The notes under the pieces are model-generated. The model searched no databases. It was not told where the DNA came from and saw only the letters and a list, made by a program, of their open reading frames with translations. Made by a program: the position numbers and the translations under genes. A stretch of DNA of 64,000 nt. Source: Rhodospirillaceae bacterium (GTDB taxonomy: Bacteria > Pseudomonadota > Alphaproteobacteria > Rhodospirillales > Rhodospirillaceae). This document shows, piece by piece, positions 42,674 to 52,569 of this stretch. The DNA is taken from assembly GCA_947476925.1 (NCBI GenBank), contig CANJSF010000001.1:81470-145469 (forward strand), in the 5' to 3' direction. Each line of letters begins with the position of its first letter. Position 1 is the first letter of the stretch.

Positions 42674-43366
42674 CTAGACTTGAACTAAAACGCCATGTTC
42701 CATTCGCACCGTGCGATCCATGCGCGCGGCCAACGCCGGGTTATGAGTTGCAATGAGTGCCGCAAGGCCTTGGTCTTTTGCTAAGGCGACCAACTGAGCA
42801 AACACGCCATCGGCTGTCTCAGGGTCGAGATTGCCGGTGGGCTCGTCGGCCAGCAAAACCGTGGGATTATTGGCAAGGGCGCGCGCAATGGCGATGCGTT
42901 GCTGCTCGCCGCCGGATAACTGCCCGGGGCGATGGCTGGCGCGATCGGCCAAGTTCATGCGGCTCAACAAATCCTGCCCGCGCAATTCCGCTTCAGCTTT
43001 AGATTTTCCTGCGATCATTTGCGGGACAACGATATTCTCTAGGGCTGAGAACTCGGGCAATAAATGGTGGAATTGATACACAAAGCCCAGATGAGTGCGG
43101 CGCAGTTCGGTACGGCGCTCATCATCAAGACCGCCGCAATCTTGACCATCGAGCAGCACCTGCCCTTGATCAGGTTTTTCAAGCAGGCCTGCAATGTGGA
43201 GTAACGTCGACTTGCCGGCACCCGATGGACCAACAAGCGCCACCACTTCGCCGCGTGCCACGTTGAGGTTTAACCCGCGCAACACATGCAGCGCTACGCC
43301 TGTTCCTTGTTGGAAACTGCGATGAACGCCGGTGAGCGACAATCCCGATGACATCACGCTACTCAT
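42674..43366 (-). CDS. lolD: lipoprotein-releasing ABC transporter ATPase LolD
   Basis: 230 residues. Walker A is [20 protein letters not shown], the Q-loop [17 protein letters not shown], the signature [19 protein letters not shown], Walker [13 protein letters not shown] and the switch His in [15 protein letters not shown]. LolD drives LolC (and LolE, when present) to release lipoproteins from the inner membrane to LolA. It overlaps lolC by 8 bp. No separate lolE is here; alphaproteobacteria commonly have one LolC/E-type permease. Confidence 0.95.
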   Translation of the reverse strand: MSSVMSSGLSLTGVHRSFQQGTGVALHVLRGLNLNVARGEVVALVGPSGAGKSTLLHIAGLLEKPDQGQVLLDGQDCGGLDDERRTELRRTHLGFVYQFHHLLPEFSALENIVVPQMIAGKSKAEAELRGQDLLSRMNLADRASHRPGQLSGGEQQRIAIARALANNPTVLLADEPTGNLDPETADGVFAQLVALAKDQGLAALIATHNPALAARMDRTVRMEHGVLVQV

Positions 43367-44606
43367 ACCGCAGAGCGTCGACGGGGTCGGTGCGTGCGGC
43401 GCGCCATGATGGGTAAAGCGTCGCGCCGAACGATAGAACCAATGACATCGCCAGCACCGAAAGGGTTTCGTTCCAATCCATTTTCGCGGGCATCTTGGTC
43501 AGGTAATAAATTTCGGGCGAGAAGAGGTCAGTGCCCGTCAACGCGCTTAATACTTGCCGAATTGATTCAATGTTTTCGCAAACGATAATGCCAAGTGCGA
43601 AGCCCAGCAGCGTGCCCACCGCGCCGATGCTGGCACCGGCCATAAAGAAGATGCGCATAATCATGCCACGAGTGGCGCCCATGGTGCGCAGAATGGCAAT
43701 ATCCCGGCCCTTATCTTTCACCAGCATGATGAGCCCAGAGATAATATTAAAGGCCGCTACAATGATGATCAGCGTGAGGATCATGAACATCACGTTGCGC
43801 TCAACTTGCAGCGCGTTGAAGAACGGGCCGTTGGTTTGCTCCCAGCTCAAAACCCGCGTATCGGGCCCGCTGATTTGCTGTACTTCGCGCGCAACCATGC
43901 GGGCCATATCTGGGTTTTGCACATGTATTTCAAGATTGGTGACCGAGTCAGGAAACTTGAAAAACTTTTGCGCCAAAGGAAGCGGCATGAACACAATTGA
44001 GCTATCAAAGTCGCTCATACCCACATTGAAGATCGCCGCAATTTTAAACGTCTGTACGCGCGGCACCGCACCAAAAGCAGTGATGTTCCCTTTGGGAGCA
44101 AGCAACGTTAAACTTGACCCAATGCTCAAGTTATAGTTTTCCGCAAAGCGCCCCCCGACCGCGACGCCCTCGCCTTCCGTAAAGCCGGCGAGCGTGCCAT
44201 CCAGCAATGTGTCGGCGATCCAGTGGCGTTGTAGCAAATCCTCGCCGCGCACACCCTTCACCAAGGCACCCGATGATCGTCCGTTCCCGGTCGCCATCAC
44301 CTGCCCTTCGATGATGGGCACAGCAGAGGCGACGCCGGAAATGCCTTTTATTTTTGCGACCAGATCATCGAAGTGATCGAGCGCATAAGTTCGTCCCGAG
44401 ACGTCGATATGCCCGCTCACGCCGAGGATGCGGCTCATCATATCCTGGCGGAAGCCATTCATAACGGCCATGACAATGATGAGCGTGGCTACTCCCAGCG
44501 CGATGCCCACGAACGAAAACCCGGCAATGACCGATACAAAACCATCGCGGCGGCGCGACCGTAAGTAGCGCCCTGCGACCATCCGTTCAAATGCCGAGAA
44601 AATCAT
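43359..44606 (-). CDS. lolC: lipoprotein-releasing ABC transporter permease LolC/LolE
   Basis: 415 residues. One N-terminal membrane segment (about 25-50: [20 protein letters not shown]), a large periplasmic MacB-PCD-like domain, then three C-terminal membrane segments ([60 protein letters not shown]). This is the LolC/LolE and FtsX-type layout. The start [20 protein letters not shown], then DGFVSVIAG, is typical. It abuts the proS stop and overlaps lolD. Confidence 0.93.
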   Translation of the reverse strand: MIFSAFERMVAGRYLRSRRRDGFVSVIAGFSFVGIALGVATLIIVMAVMNGFRQDMMSRILGVSGHIDVSGRTYALDHFDDLVAKIKGISGVASAVPIIEGQVMATGNGRSSGALVKGVRGEDLLQRHWIADTLLDGTLAGFTEGEGVAVGGRFAENYNLSIGSSLTLLAPKGNITAFGAVPRVQTFKIAAIFNVGMSDFDSSIVFMPLPLAQKFFKFPDSVTNLEIHVQNPDMARMVAREVQQISGPDTRVLSWEQTNGPFFNALQVERNVMFMILTLIIIVAAFNIISGLIMLVKDKGRDIAILRTMGATRGMIMRIFFMAGASIGAVGTLLGFALGIIVCENIESIRQVLSALTGTDLFSPEIYYLTKMPAKMDWNETLSVLAMSLVLSFGATLYPSWRAARTDPVDALRYE

Positions 44607-45917
44607 TTAGGTTGAGAGTTTTTGTAATACAGCATCGATTGACAGTTCTTCGCGCGCGCCACCGGCCCGGCGTTTCAACTCAATCTGGCCTTTTGCCAAA
44701 CCTTTTGGCCCGATCACGACATGCCAGGGCACGCCGATCAAATCCATGTTGGCAAACTTCACGCCAGGACGCTCGTCGCGATCATCGTACAGCACGCTCA
44801 CGCCTGCCGCCGCCAGCTTGGCATAAAGGTCGGCGCAAGCGGCATCGCAAGCGGCATCGCCGGTTTTGAGGTTGATCAATCCCACGCGGTAAGGCGCAAC
44901 ACTCTCGGGCCAAATAATCCCCGCGTCATCGTGGCTGGCTTCGATGATGGCGCCAGCCAAGCGCGACACGCCAATCCCGTACGAGCCCATCATCGGTGTG
45001 ATGTTGGTGCCATCGGGCCCTGCGACAGTCGCCTTCATGGCGGCGGAGTACTTAGTGCCAAAATGGAAGATATGCCCCACTTCAATGCCGCGTGCTGAAA
45101 CTAAATCCGCGCCAAGCTTGGCCGCAACGGCAGCATCATGCTTTTCTTCGGTCGCTGCATACAGGCTGGTCCAGTCGTCAACAATGGCTTGCAAGTCGCC
45201 CTCATAGTTAACGCCTTGCGGTATGGGTTTTTCCAGCAAGCCTTTATGGCAGAACACCGCACTTTCGCCAGTTTCAGCAAGCACGATGAACTCGTGGCTC
45301 ATGTCACCCCCAATGGGACCGCTATCGGCACGCATTGGAATTGCCCTTAAGCCCATGCGAGCGAAGGTGCGTAAGTAGGCCACAAACATTTGATTGTAAG
45401 CGTGTTTGGCGCGCGCGAAGTCCGTATCGAACGAGTATGCATCTTTCATCAAAAACTCACGGCCGCGCATAACGCCAAATCGCGGACGCACTTCGTCGCG
45501 GAATTTCCAGTGAATTTGATACAGGTTCAACGGCAAGTCGCGATAGCTCTTAACGTTATTGCGAAAGATGTCGGTGACCACCTCTTCGTGCGTGGGGCCA
45601 TAGAGCATGTCGCGTTCATGACGGTCTTTAATGCGCAGCATCTCGGGGCCGTAGTCGTCGTAGCGGCCGCTCTCTTTCCACAATTCGCCGGACTGAACAG
45701 TGGGCATAATGATTTCTTGGGCACCGGCGGCGTTTTGCTCTTCGCGCACAATTTGCGCAATGTTTTGCAACACGCGCGTGCCCAGCGGCAGCCAGTTATA
45801 AATGCCCGCTGCATGTTGGCGGATCAGCCCCGCGCGTAGCATCAATCGATGCGAGACGATTTGGGCTTCGGTGGGGGTTTCTTTGAGTGTGGGGATAAAC
45901 GAGCGCGAAAGGCGCAT
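44607..45917 (-). CDS. proS: prolyl-tRNA synthetase, short alphaproteobacterial form
   Basis: 436 residues, matching the compact ProRS of alphaproteobacteria, which lacks the insertion/editing domain. It charges tRNA-Pro. Class II motifs are present: motif 1 [20 protein letters not shown], motif 2 [20 protein letters not shown] with [16 protein letters not shown], and motif 3 near [20 protein letters not shown]. The C-terminal anticodon-binding domain is complete ([20 protein letters not shown]). It lies directly upstream of lolC with no gap. Confidence 0.96.
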   Translation of the reverse strand: MRLSRSFIPTLKETPTEAQIVSHRLMLRAGLIRQHAAGIYNWLPLGTRVLQNIAQIVREEQNAAGAQEIIMPTVQSGELWKESGRYDDYGPEMLRIKDRHERDMLYGPTHEEVVTDIFRNNVKSYRDLPLNLYQIHWKFRDEVRPRFGVMRGREFLMKDAYSFDTDFARAKHAYNQMFVAYLRTFARMGLRAIPMRADSGPIGGDMSHEFIVLAETGESAVFCHKGLLEKPIPQGVNYEGDLQAIVDDWTSLYAATEEKHDAAVAAKLGADLVSARGIEVGHIFHFGTKYSAAMKATVAGPDGTNITPMMGSYGIGVSRLAGAIIEASHDDAGIIWPESVAPYRVGLINLKTGDAACDAACADLYAKLAAAGVSVLYDDRDERPGVKFANMDLIGVPWHVVIGPKGLAKGQIELKRRAGGAREELSIDAVLQKLST

Positions 45918-46005
45918 GAAACAGTCCTTAGAACAGTGGAATAGATCGACGTTGGGCCGACATTAGGCGAAGCACGCCGCTGGCGCAACGAGGGCTAAGC
46001 CAGGA

Positions 46006-46491
46006 TTACTGCGGCTTACGGCCTGGTAATGTGCTACCGCCCGAACTTGTCATCGATAGCCGGCAGGCCTCGGTAAGCAATACTTGGTCTTGCGGCAGCA
46101 TGCGCTCGCCATTCCAAAAGACATCTTGGCCTTTGACCGTGATGGTGCCCAAGGGCACCTTGCCTTCGAAGGGCATGACTTTGCGCACTGCGCTCTGGCC
46201 CGGATTGGCTGTCACCGCGCCCTTGGAAGCCTTCAACCCCATGCGGTCAGCTAGGTCCACACCAATTTGAATATCAATCGCTTCCGGTAGTTGAATATTT
46301 GTACCGCCATCAAGGTCAGCCGGTGCAACCGCCCTACCCTTCACATCCACGCCTGGCGTATAGGTGGCGCTGTTCGTCGATGCATGTTGCACCAAGCGCT
46401 GACACTCTGAGCCGCGCACCGTGACTGTATCGGCCTGAGCGGGCTCGGCAACTAAGGCTAATGCCATCAACGCGAGATACAGTTTGGTCAT
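46006..46491 (-). CDS. exported protein of unknown function
   Basis: 161 residues. A signal peptide MTKLYLALMALALVAEPAQA ends near residue 20. The mature part begins DTVTVRGSECQRLVQHASTN, mentions no known motif, and has two Cys (in SECQ and TEACR) that may form a disulfide. VDLADRMGLKASKG and GTITVKGQDVFWNGERML look like surface beta hairpins. I cannot assign a family. It follows the phosphatase-like lipoprotein gene by 20 bp, so the two are probably co-transcribed. Confidence 0.55.
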   Translation of the reverse strand: MTKLYLALMALALVAEPAQADTVTVRGSECQRLVQHASTNSATYTPGVDVKGRAVAPADLDGGTNIQLPEAIDIQIGVDLADRMGLKASKGAVTANPGQSAVRKVMPFEGKVPLGTITVKGQDVFWNGERMLPQDQVLLTEACRLSMTSSGGSTLPGRKPQ

Positions 46492-46511
46492 GCTAGATCT
46501 CCGGCGGACCT

Positions 46512-47348
46512 TTATTGCAGCGCTTTCAACGTATCATGTTTAATGCGGCGGCGTTCGTCGATGGTGGCGCGAAACTGAAAGTTGATCGCTGAATTCTCCC
46601 ACGAACCATACATGGGGTTGGGAATAATGATCCAATCACGGCCCCAGCGGGCCGCTTCTCGCTCGGCTGTTGCGCGGCGTTCGGGCGCAGGCAAGCGTTG
46701 CGCCGTAACAAAGTCATTGAAGTCATCTCCAAGTAAAAGAAGTACTCGGTACTTCTCGGCAACAACAGCTCGACGCGAAGCCTTGTCACCGGTCCACTCT
46801 GGTTTTTCGCGCTCTAACATCACGGTATCAACATCGGTCGGGAGTTTTGCGCCTACGGCTTCGAGATTTTTGCGCGTCGCGGCTTCTTTCTCGGAATTGC
46901 GATTGGTGATATAGAAAATCGTCACGCCCTTTGACTGCGCATACGTGACAAAATCAATCACTCCAGGCAGCGGCTTGGCGTTGGCTTCCTCGACCCAGGT
47001 GGACATCAGATCGGCTGGGCGCGTGACCGTGTCATTCATCAGCCGCACTTGGTACGGGCCGTTATCAAGGATCGTCTCGTCGATATCCATGATTATAGCC
47101 GGCGGTAGCTTGGTATACTTTCCGGTTTGCGCGACGGCCGAGCGTGATTTGTCTTTCAGGGCCGCGTCGAGCTGCGTCTTGGCAACCGCATAAGCCATAT
47201 ATGAGGCGGCTTCAAATTCGGCACTCGTCATGGTCCACAACACGGCGTTGAGCCGATCATCACCAGGAATGGCTGGCGCGTCTTGCGCCTGAACCTGAGA
47301 TGCAAGCAAACATCCCGCCAAGGCCATCGCAAAATTGTGGTTTCGCAT
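46512..47348 (-). CDS. HAD-type acid phosphatase, e(P4) family
   Basis: 278 residues. The start MRNHNFAMALAGCLLASQVQ has either a lipobox (LAGC at 10-13) or a Sec signal with cleavage after QAQ. The HAD core begins PAIIMDIDETILDNGPYQ, with the nucleophile DxDxT motif. ITNRNSEKEAATRKNLEAVG and LLLGDDFNDFVTAQR complete the HAD motifs. This fits class C/e(P4) acid phosphatases, which dephosphorylate nucleotides such as NMN and other phosphomonoesters outside the inner membrane. Co-located with another exported protein; they may share a role. Confidence 0.85.
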   Translation of the reverse strand: MRNHNFAMALAGCLLASQVQAQDAPAIPGDDRLNAVLWTMTSAEFEAASYMAYAVAKTQLDAALKDKSRSAVAQTGKYTKLPPAIIMDIDETILDNGPYQVRLMNDTVTRPADLMSTWVEEANAKPLPGVIDFVTYAQSKGVTIFYITNRNSEKEAATRKNLEAVGAKLPTDVDTVMLEREKPEWTGDKASRRAVVAEKYRVLLLLGDDFNDFVTAQRLPAPERRATAEREAARWGRDWIIIPNPMYGSWENSAINFQFRATIDERRRIKHDTLKALQ

Positions 47349-47359
47349 TGCCGCCCTCT

Positions 47360-47764
47360 TTAGGCTTGTTCGATCTCGACTAAGGTGCCGCTGAAATCTT
47401 TGGGGTGCAAAAACAGCACCGGCTTATTGTGCGCGCCGATCTTGGGCTCGCCATCGCCCAACACACGTTTGCCGACCGCCTTCAAATGATCGCGTGCTTT
47501 GATGATGTCTTCGACTTCGTAACAAACATGATGCATGCCACCTGACGGGTTCTTTTCCAGAAAACCGGCGATCGGGGATTTTGCGCCGAATGGATGCAGT
47601 AACTCAATTTTCGTATTGGGCAGTTCTACAAATACGACAGTCACTCCGTGCTCTGGTAAATTCATGGGCTCTGAAACTTTCGCGCCCAGTCCGTCGCGGT
47701 AGTTAGAGCTGGCAGCGGCCAAATCGGGAACAACAATCGCAACGTGGTTTAAACGACCAATCAT
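47360..47764 (-). CDS. mce: methylmalonyl-CoA epimerase
   Basis: 134 residues, a single VOC-domain protein of the expected length. It interconverts (R)- and (S)-methylmalonyl-CoA in propionyl-CoA use. The start MIGRLNHVAIVVPDLAAASS, then GLGAKVSEPMNLPEHGV, GGMHHVCYEVEDI with metal-binding His, and FLHPKDFSGTLVEIEQA with the C-terminal metal Glu fit the family. It lies next to rnj, the order common in the class. Confidence 0.92.
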   Translation of the reverse strand: MIGRLNHVAIVVPDLAAASSNYRDGLGAKVSEPMNLPEHGVTVVFVELPNTKIELLHPFGAKSPIAGFLEKNPSGGMHHVCYEVEDIIKARDHLKAVGKRVLGDGEPKIGAHNKPVLFLHPKDFSGTLVEIEQA

Positions 47765-47813
47765 GACTTCCTCATCGCATGGACAAGCTTCTGATTTAGG
47801 GCACGCGGCGCTC

Positions 47814-49517
47814 CTAAACCAGTGATATATGCACTTTCACCAAGGGTTTACGGCCTGTGGGCGCAAAAACCTTACGCACCGCTGTTTTAACCGCGTCCTC
47901 AATCACCGCATCGTCGCGCCGCGCCTTTTTGGGCAAGCGCTCGACGGCGTTTGAGATTATCCAATCCCAATCACGGTCCTGGGCCACGCGGCGGTTCGGG
48001 TTTTCCAATGGGTCAGTGAGCCCGAGCATGGTCACTTGCGGGTCGTCAGCCAGGCCTTGATCATCCAGAACGACTGAAACCACTACCGCGCCTTCGAACA
48101 AAAGCTTCTTGCGCTCTTTAATCAGCGGGTCGGTCAGCGCAACGGTACGGCCATCAAGTAAGGCCAAGCGCCCGCTCCAGACATTCCCCATCACCTCGGC
48201 TGTGCCATCGGTAAACTTTAACGCCGCGCCATTTTCCACCAGCACGGCTTGGGGCACTTGGCATTCCTTGGCAAGCTTCGCATGGGCATTCATGTGCATC
48301 AGCTCGCCGTGTACCGGAATGGCGATGCGTGGGCGGATCAGGCCATACATGCGGCGCAGTTCATCGCGCGCCGGGTGGCCCGACACATGGATGTGCTCGT
48401 CCCGCCAGGTGACAATATCAACCCCTGTGCGGATCAGTTGGTTTTGCACCTTGTGAACGGCTTGTTCGTTGCCCGGTATGACGCGGGAGGAAAAGATCAC
48501 CACGTCGCCCTCTTCCAGCACCACATCAGGGTGTTGATCAAAAGCAATCCGCATCAGCGCGGCGCGGCCCTCGCCTTGGCTGCCGGTGCAAATATACAAA
48601 ACTTTATCTCGCGGCAGATGGGAGGCTTCCTCGGCCTCGTAGAAGCGCATGTTGGGCGAGAGGTAGCCGGTTTTGCGCGACGTCTCGACAATGCGCCATA
48701 GAGATTGTCCCACCAACGCCACGTGCCGCCCGTTTACCTCGGCTGCGTGCGCAATGCTTTCCAGGCGCGCCACGTTCGAAGCAAAGCAACCCACGGCAAT
48801 GCGGCCGGTGTAACGGGCGAACAGCGATATGAGATTATCCCGCACCCCGCGTTCAGACCCCGCCTCGCCTTCGGTAAAGACGTTGGTTGAATCGCCGATC
48901 AGCGCCAAAATATCTTCGCGACCCAGGGCTTCTAGCTTTTTGAAGTCAGAGGCCTCGCCCACCAGCGGGTCGGGGTCGAACTTCCAGTCGCCGGTATGAA
49001 AAATCGCGCCATAGCGCGTGCGAATCACCACCGCATTGGGCTCAGGGATCGAATGGGTGAGCGTGACAAACTCAATGTCAAACGGCCCGATCTGCGCCCG
49101 CCCGCTGAGCGGCAAGACATGCACCGTCACCTCATCTGTCAAACCGGTTTCCGCCAGCTTGTTTTTAAGGAATTCGGCTGCAAACGGAGTGGCATAGACC
49201 GGGCACTTGAGTTGCGGCCACAAGTACGCGACCGCGCCCAAATGATCCTCGTGCGCATGTGTAATAACCAAACCATCGAGTTGCGCGCACCGTTCGGCAA
49301 TAAAGCTGGGATCGGGCATTACAACGTCAATGCCGGGCACCGTATCGTCTCCGAAGGTAATACCGCAATCGACCATCAACCAGCGCCCGTCACAGGCAAA
49401 CAGGTTCATATTCATGCCGATTTCACCGGCACCACCCAAAGGTACGAACCACAAGCCTTTGTCCATCCCTTTGGGGATGTTCCACGCGCCCGTGTCTTTC
49501 TTACTCACACGGTTCAT
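47814..49517 (-). CDS. rnj: ribonuclease J
   Basis: 567 residues. RNase J is a metallo-beta-lactamase/beta-CASP nuclease (5' exo- and endonuclease) for mRNA decay and rRNA maturation in alphaproteobacteria. The metal motif is THAHEDHLGAVAYLWPQLKC; other blocks are GDWKFDPDPLVGEASDFKKL, STNVFTEGEAGSE, and the beta-CASP HVSGHPARDELRRMYGLIRP, then PVHGELMH. It overlaps coaX by 4 bp (ATGA), so both are translated together. Confidence 0.95.
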   Translation of the reverse strand: MNRVSKKDTGAWNIPKGMDKGLWFVPLGGAGEIGMNMNLFACDGRWLMVDCGITFGDDTVPGIDVVMPDPSFIAERCAQLDGLVITHAHEDHLGAVAYLWPQLKCPVYATPFAAEFLKNKLAETGLTDEVTVHVLPLSGRAQIGPFDIEFVTLTHSIPEPNAVVIRTRYGAIFHTGDWKFDPDPLVGEASDFKKLEALGREDILALIGDSTNVFTEGEAGSERGVRDNLISLFARYTGRIAVGCFASNVARLESIAHAAEVNGRHVALVGQSLWRIVETSRKTGYLSPNMRFYEAEEASHLPRDKVLYICTGSQGEGRAALMRIAFDQHPDVVLEEGDVVIFSSRVIPGNEQAVHKVQNQLIRTGVDIVTWRDEHIHVSGHPARDELRRMYGLIRPRIAIPVHGELMHMNAHAKLAKECQVPQAVLVENGAALKFTDGTAEVMGNVWSGRLALLDGRTVALTDPLIKERKKLLFEGAVVVSVVLDDQGLADDPQVTMLGLTDPLENPNRRVAQDRDWDWIISNAVERLPKKARRDDAVIEDAVKTAVRKVFAPTGRKPLVKVHISLV

Positions 49518-50293
49518 GCGGCGCTGTTCAGGCGATGCACAGCCAGCAGCCCGCGTAAGGTTAGATCACCGTCGATCTGATCAATCACTTTGGTAGCCTC
49601 GGCAAACAGCGGCGCAAGGCCGCCCGTGGCAATAACACGCATATCAAGCCCCCGCTCGGCTTTGATCCGCGCCACCAACCCCTCAATCAAGCCGATGTAC
49701 CCCCAAAACACCCCCGACGTCATGGCTGCGATAGTTGATGTGCCAACCACGGGTGCGTTGCCAGGATGACGCACCGGAATGCGCGGCAGCAGCGCTGTGG
49801 CCATGTGCAATGCTTCCATACTGAGATTGATCCCGGGGGCAATCACGCCGCCACAGTACGCGCCTTGGGCATCGACGACGTCAAACGTGGTTGCAGTGCC
49901 GAAGTCGATGACAATGGTTGGGCCTTTGGACATTTCATGCGCGGCAATAACGTTGATGACGCGATCGGCCCCGACTTCGCGGGGGCTATCAATCTTTATT
50001 TCGGCACCAAGGTTTAAGCCTGGCTCGCCAATAAAGCGGGCTTTGCACTTGAAATACTTCTCGCACAGTTTGCCGAGGTCGAAATTTCGGGCGGGAACAA
50101 CCGAAGCCAAAATAGCGGCATCAACATCGGTTGGCTTCACGCCATCGTGCGCCATCACTTGGGTCAGCCAAATACCAAACTCATCGGCGGTTTTGTCGGT
50201 TTTGGTCGCCGCACGCCATTGCCCGCGTAAGTTTTCGCCGTCGAAAACCGCGAACACGATATTGGTATTGCCGCAATCAATCGCCAGAAGCAT
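49514..50293 (-). CDS. coaX: type III pantothenate kinase
   Basis: 259 residues from the ATG at 50293 (MLLAIDCGNTNIVFAVFDGE), which overlaps nothing; a TTG at 50395 would run into birA. CoaX phosphorylates pantothenate, the first step of coenzyme A synthesis, with no feedback by CoA. The ASKHA signatures are DCGNTN near residue 6, GADRVINVIAAHEM, VIDFGTATTFDVV with the second phosphate-binding motif, and GGLAPLFAEATKVI. It lies in the conserved birA-coaX-rnj cluster. Confidence 0.95.
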   Translation of the reverse strand: MLLAIDCGNTNIVFAVFDGENLRGQWRAATKTDKTADEFGIWLTQVMAHDGVKPTDVDAAILASVVPARNFDLGKLCEKYFKCKARFIGEPGLNLGAEIKIDSPREVGADRVINVIAAHEMSKGPTIVIDFGTATTFDVVDAQGAYCGGVIAPGINLSMEALHMATALLPRIPVRHPGNAPVVGTSTIAAMTSGVFWGYIGLIEGLVARIKAERGLDMRVIATGGLAPLFAEATKVIDQIDGDLTLRGLLAVHRLNSAA

Positions 50294-50294
50294 A

Positions 50295-51110
50295 TCAAAC
50301 CTTTGATGACAAAATAACGTCGCCCGCCAAAATGCGTCGGCGATTTCCAGTTTTCTCCTCGACCACCAATGCGCCATCGTGATCGAGGTCGACAAAGCGG
50401 GCTGTGAGAACCTCGGAAGGTAAATTGACCGTAATCATCTCGTTTCGCCCAGCCGCGTGATCGAGCCAGATTTTCCGAATAGCCCCAAAGCCCGCGCTAC
50501 GCCACGTCGTGAGATGCAAATGGACCTGCTTGGCTAGGACTTCAAGAGCTTGACTGGACCCAATGCGAGCGCCGTGCTCGGCCAAGGAGGTGACCTGATA
50601 TAGCGGTTGAGTCAACTTCACCGGCACAAGATTGAGGCCAATGCCGACAACCACAAAAACCGAGGATGTATCAGGGGCCTGGGCGGTTTCGAGCAAAATG
50701 CCCGAGATCTTCGCGCCGTCGAACAAAACATCGTTGGGCCATTTACAGCGCAACGCCAAATCCGATGCGCGGTCAGGCATGAGTGTTTGGATGGTCGTGA
50801 TCACGGCAACCGCCGCGACAAACCCAAGTTCGGCAGCGTGGACCAAGCCCGCGTGAGACTCGAGCAGGAATGAGGCATACAAATTCCCCACAGGGCTGAC
50901 CCATGCCCGAGTGCCGCGGCCGCGGCCTGCTGTTTGCGCCTTGGCGGTAACAACAAGCCCTTCATCGGCTTGTGTGCCCGCCTCAACCATGCGCCGCAGC
51001 GCCGTGTTGGTACTGTCGAGCACATCGAACGGCATCAGCCGCCAACCTTCTGGGAGGCGGACTTGGGGATGGGATTGTGTGACGGTGATGCGGGCGTGCG
51101 CCACGCCCAA
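50295..51110 (-). CDS. birA: biotin-acetyl-CoA-carboxylase ligase
   Basis: 271 residues. BirA attaches biotin to the carrier domain of acetyl-CoA carboxylase. The biotin-binding GRGRGTRAWVSPVGNLYAS is at about residues 62-80; KWPNDVLFDGAKISGILLET is the catalytic loop; and VVVGIGLNL follows. There is no N-terminal helix-turn-helix, so it is an enzyme and not a repressor. It is 5 bp from nuoN, placing it in the nuo transcript, as is usual in alphaproteobacteria. Confidence 0.93.
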   Translation of the reverse strand: MGVAHARITVTQSHPQVRLPEGWRLMPFDVLDSTNTALRRMVEAGTQADEGLVVTAKAQTAGRGRGTRAWVSPVGNLYASFLLESHAGLVHAAELGFVAAVAVITTIQTLMPDRASDLALRCKWPNDVLFDGAKISGILLETAQAPDTSSVFVVVGIGLNLVPVKLTQPLYQVTSLAEHGARIGSSQALEVLAKQVHLHLTTWRSAGFGAIRKIWLDHAAGRNEMITVNLPSEVLTARFVDLDHDGALVVEEKTGNRRRILAGDVILSSKV

Positions 51111-51115
51111 CCTTC

Positions 51116-52558
51116 CTAGCCGAAAGACAAGGCTTTGGCGGCTGTCTCAGCACCGCCGACGAAGGGCGCAGATTCGAAAAATAGAACCAACATCAGAACA
51201 GTGCAGGCCGTCATGATAAAGCCTGTGGCTGTATCTGGTGGATCGAAAGCGTCGGCGGGCGCATCGAAATACATGATCTTGACCAATCGCCAATAGTAGA
51301 ACGCGGCCACCACGCTGGCGAGCAATCCAAATACCGCCAACGGCACCATGCCCGCCTTAATAGCCGCCATAAAGACAAAGTACTTACCCAGAAATCCAGC
51401 CAGAGGCGGGATGCCTGCCATCGAGAACATCAGCAGTGCCAATGCGATGGCGATGCCAGGATTGGTCTTACCAATTCCAGAGAGGTCTTTGATGTCCTCG
51501 ACTGCTCGCCCCTTCACGCGCATCGACAAAATGACAGCGAATGTGCCGAGATTCATGAACACATAGATCAGCATGTAAAACAGCATGCCGCGCGCGCCTT
51601 CGGTGGTGCCGACCGCCAAGCCGATCAGGGCATAGCCCACGTGACCGATGGAGCTATAAGCCATGAGGCGTTTGATGTTGGTTTGCGCCACGGCGGCGAC
51701 AGCGCCCCAACCCATGGAAAGCAACGAGATAAAGACAATGACCTGTTGCCATTGGCCAATGAGCGGAGCGAATGGACCGGCGAGCACTTGCAAGAACAAT
51801 GACAGTGCCGCCACCTTAGGCGCGACCGAGAAGAACGCTGTAATGGGTGTGGGCGCGCCTTCATAGACATCCGGCGTCCACATATGAAATGGCACCGCCG
51901 AGACTTTGAACGCCAAGCCCGAAATGACAAATACAATTCCGATAATGACACCGACATGGCTCTGAGGTGCTGACGCCATAGCAGTGGCAAGGCCGTCGAA
52001 CGAGGTTGTTCCGCCAAAGCCATAGACGAGCGATGAGCCATACAGCAACAAGCCCGAAGCTAAAGCACCAAGGACAAAGTACTTCACGCCGGCTTCTGTC
52101 GAGCGCAGATTGTTACGATGGTATGAGGCCAGCACATAAAGTGCCAAGCTTTGCAGTTCCAGGCCGACATACAGGGAGATCAAATCGTTGGCCGAAATCA
52201 TCATCAGCATGCCCAACGTGGCAAACAGCACGATGACGGGCAATTCAAACCGCGCGATTTGTTCCTTATGAACCCACGCGTTGATCAGCCACAGCGATAC
52301 CGCCGCCCCAGCCAAGGTGAGAAGCTTTGCAAAAACGGTAAAGCTGTTGACAACAAACATGCCGCTGAATGTTTTCACCGGGCCTTGTGGCCCATTAACG
52401 ATCAGCAACGCGGCAACGCCCATGGCAGCCACGGCCAGCCAAGTCAGCAATCCCGTTGAGTCTTTGGTGCGGAAAACACCAATCATCAGCAGTGCCATCC
52501 CGGCGAGCGCCAGAAAGATTTCGGGATAAGCAGGAACGAGATCGGGCATCGTGCTCAT
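51116..52558 (-). CDS. nuoN: NADH-quinone oxidoreductase subunit N
   Basis: 480 residues from the ATG at 52558; a longer start at 52582 reaches into nuoM. One of the three antiporter-like membrane subunits that pump protons in complex I. It has many hydrophobic helices; the conserved Lys-containing segments are in the middle, around FKVSAVPFHMWTPDVYEGAP with TPITAFFSVAPKVAAL, and AYSSIGHVGYALIGL. It is the last nuo gene of the operon before birA. Confidence 0.95.
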   Translation of the reverse strand: MSTMPDLVPAYPEIFLALAGMALLMIGVFRTKDSTGLLTWLAVAAMGVAALLIVNGPQGPVKTFSGMFVVNSFTVFAKLLTLAGAAVSLWLINAWVHKEQIARFELPVIVLFATLGMLMMISANDLISLYVGLELQSLALYVLASYHRNNLRSTEAGVKYFVLGALASGLLLYGSSLVYGFGGTTSFDGLATAMASAPQSHVGVIIGIVFVISGLAFKVSAVPFHMWTPDVYEGAPTPITAFFSVAPKVAALSLFLQVLAGPFAPLIGQWQQVIVFISLLSMGWGAVAAVAQTNIKRLMAYSSIGHVGYALIGLAVGTTEGARGMLFYMLIYVFMNLGTFAVILSMRVKGRAVEDIKDLSGIGKTNPGIAIALALLMFSMAGIPPLAGFLGKYFVFMAAIKAGMVPLAVFGLLASVVAAFYYWRLVKIMYFDAPADAFDPPDTATGFIMTACTVLMLVLFFESAPFVGGAETAAKALSFG

Positions 52559-52569
52559 GGGTTCGTTCC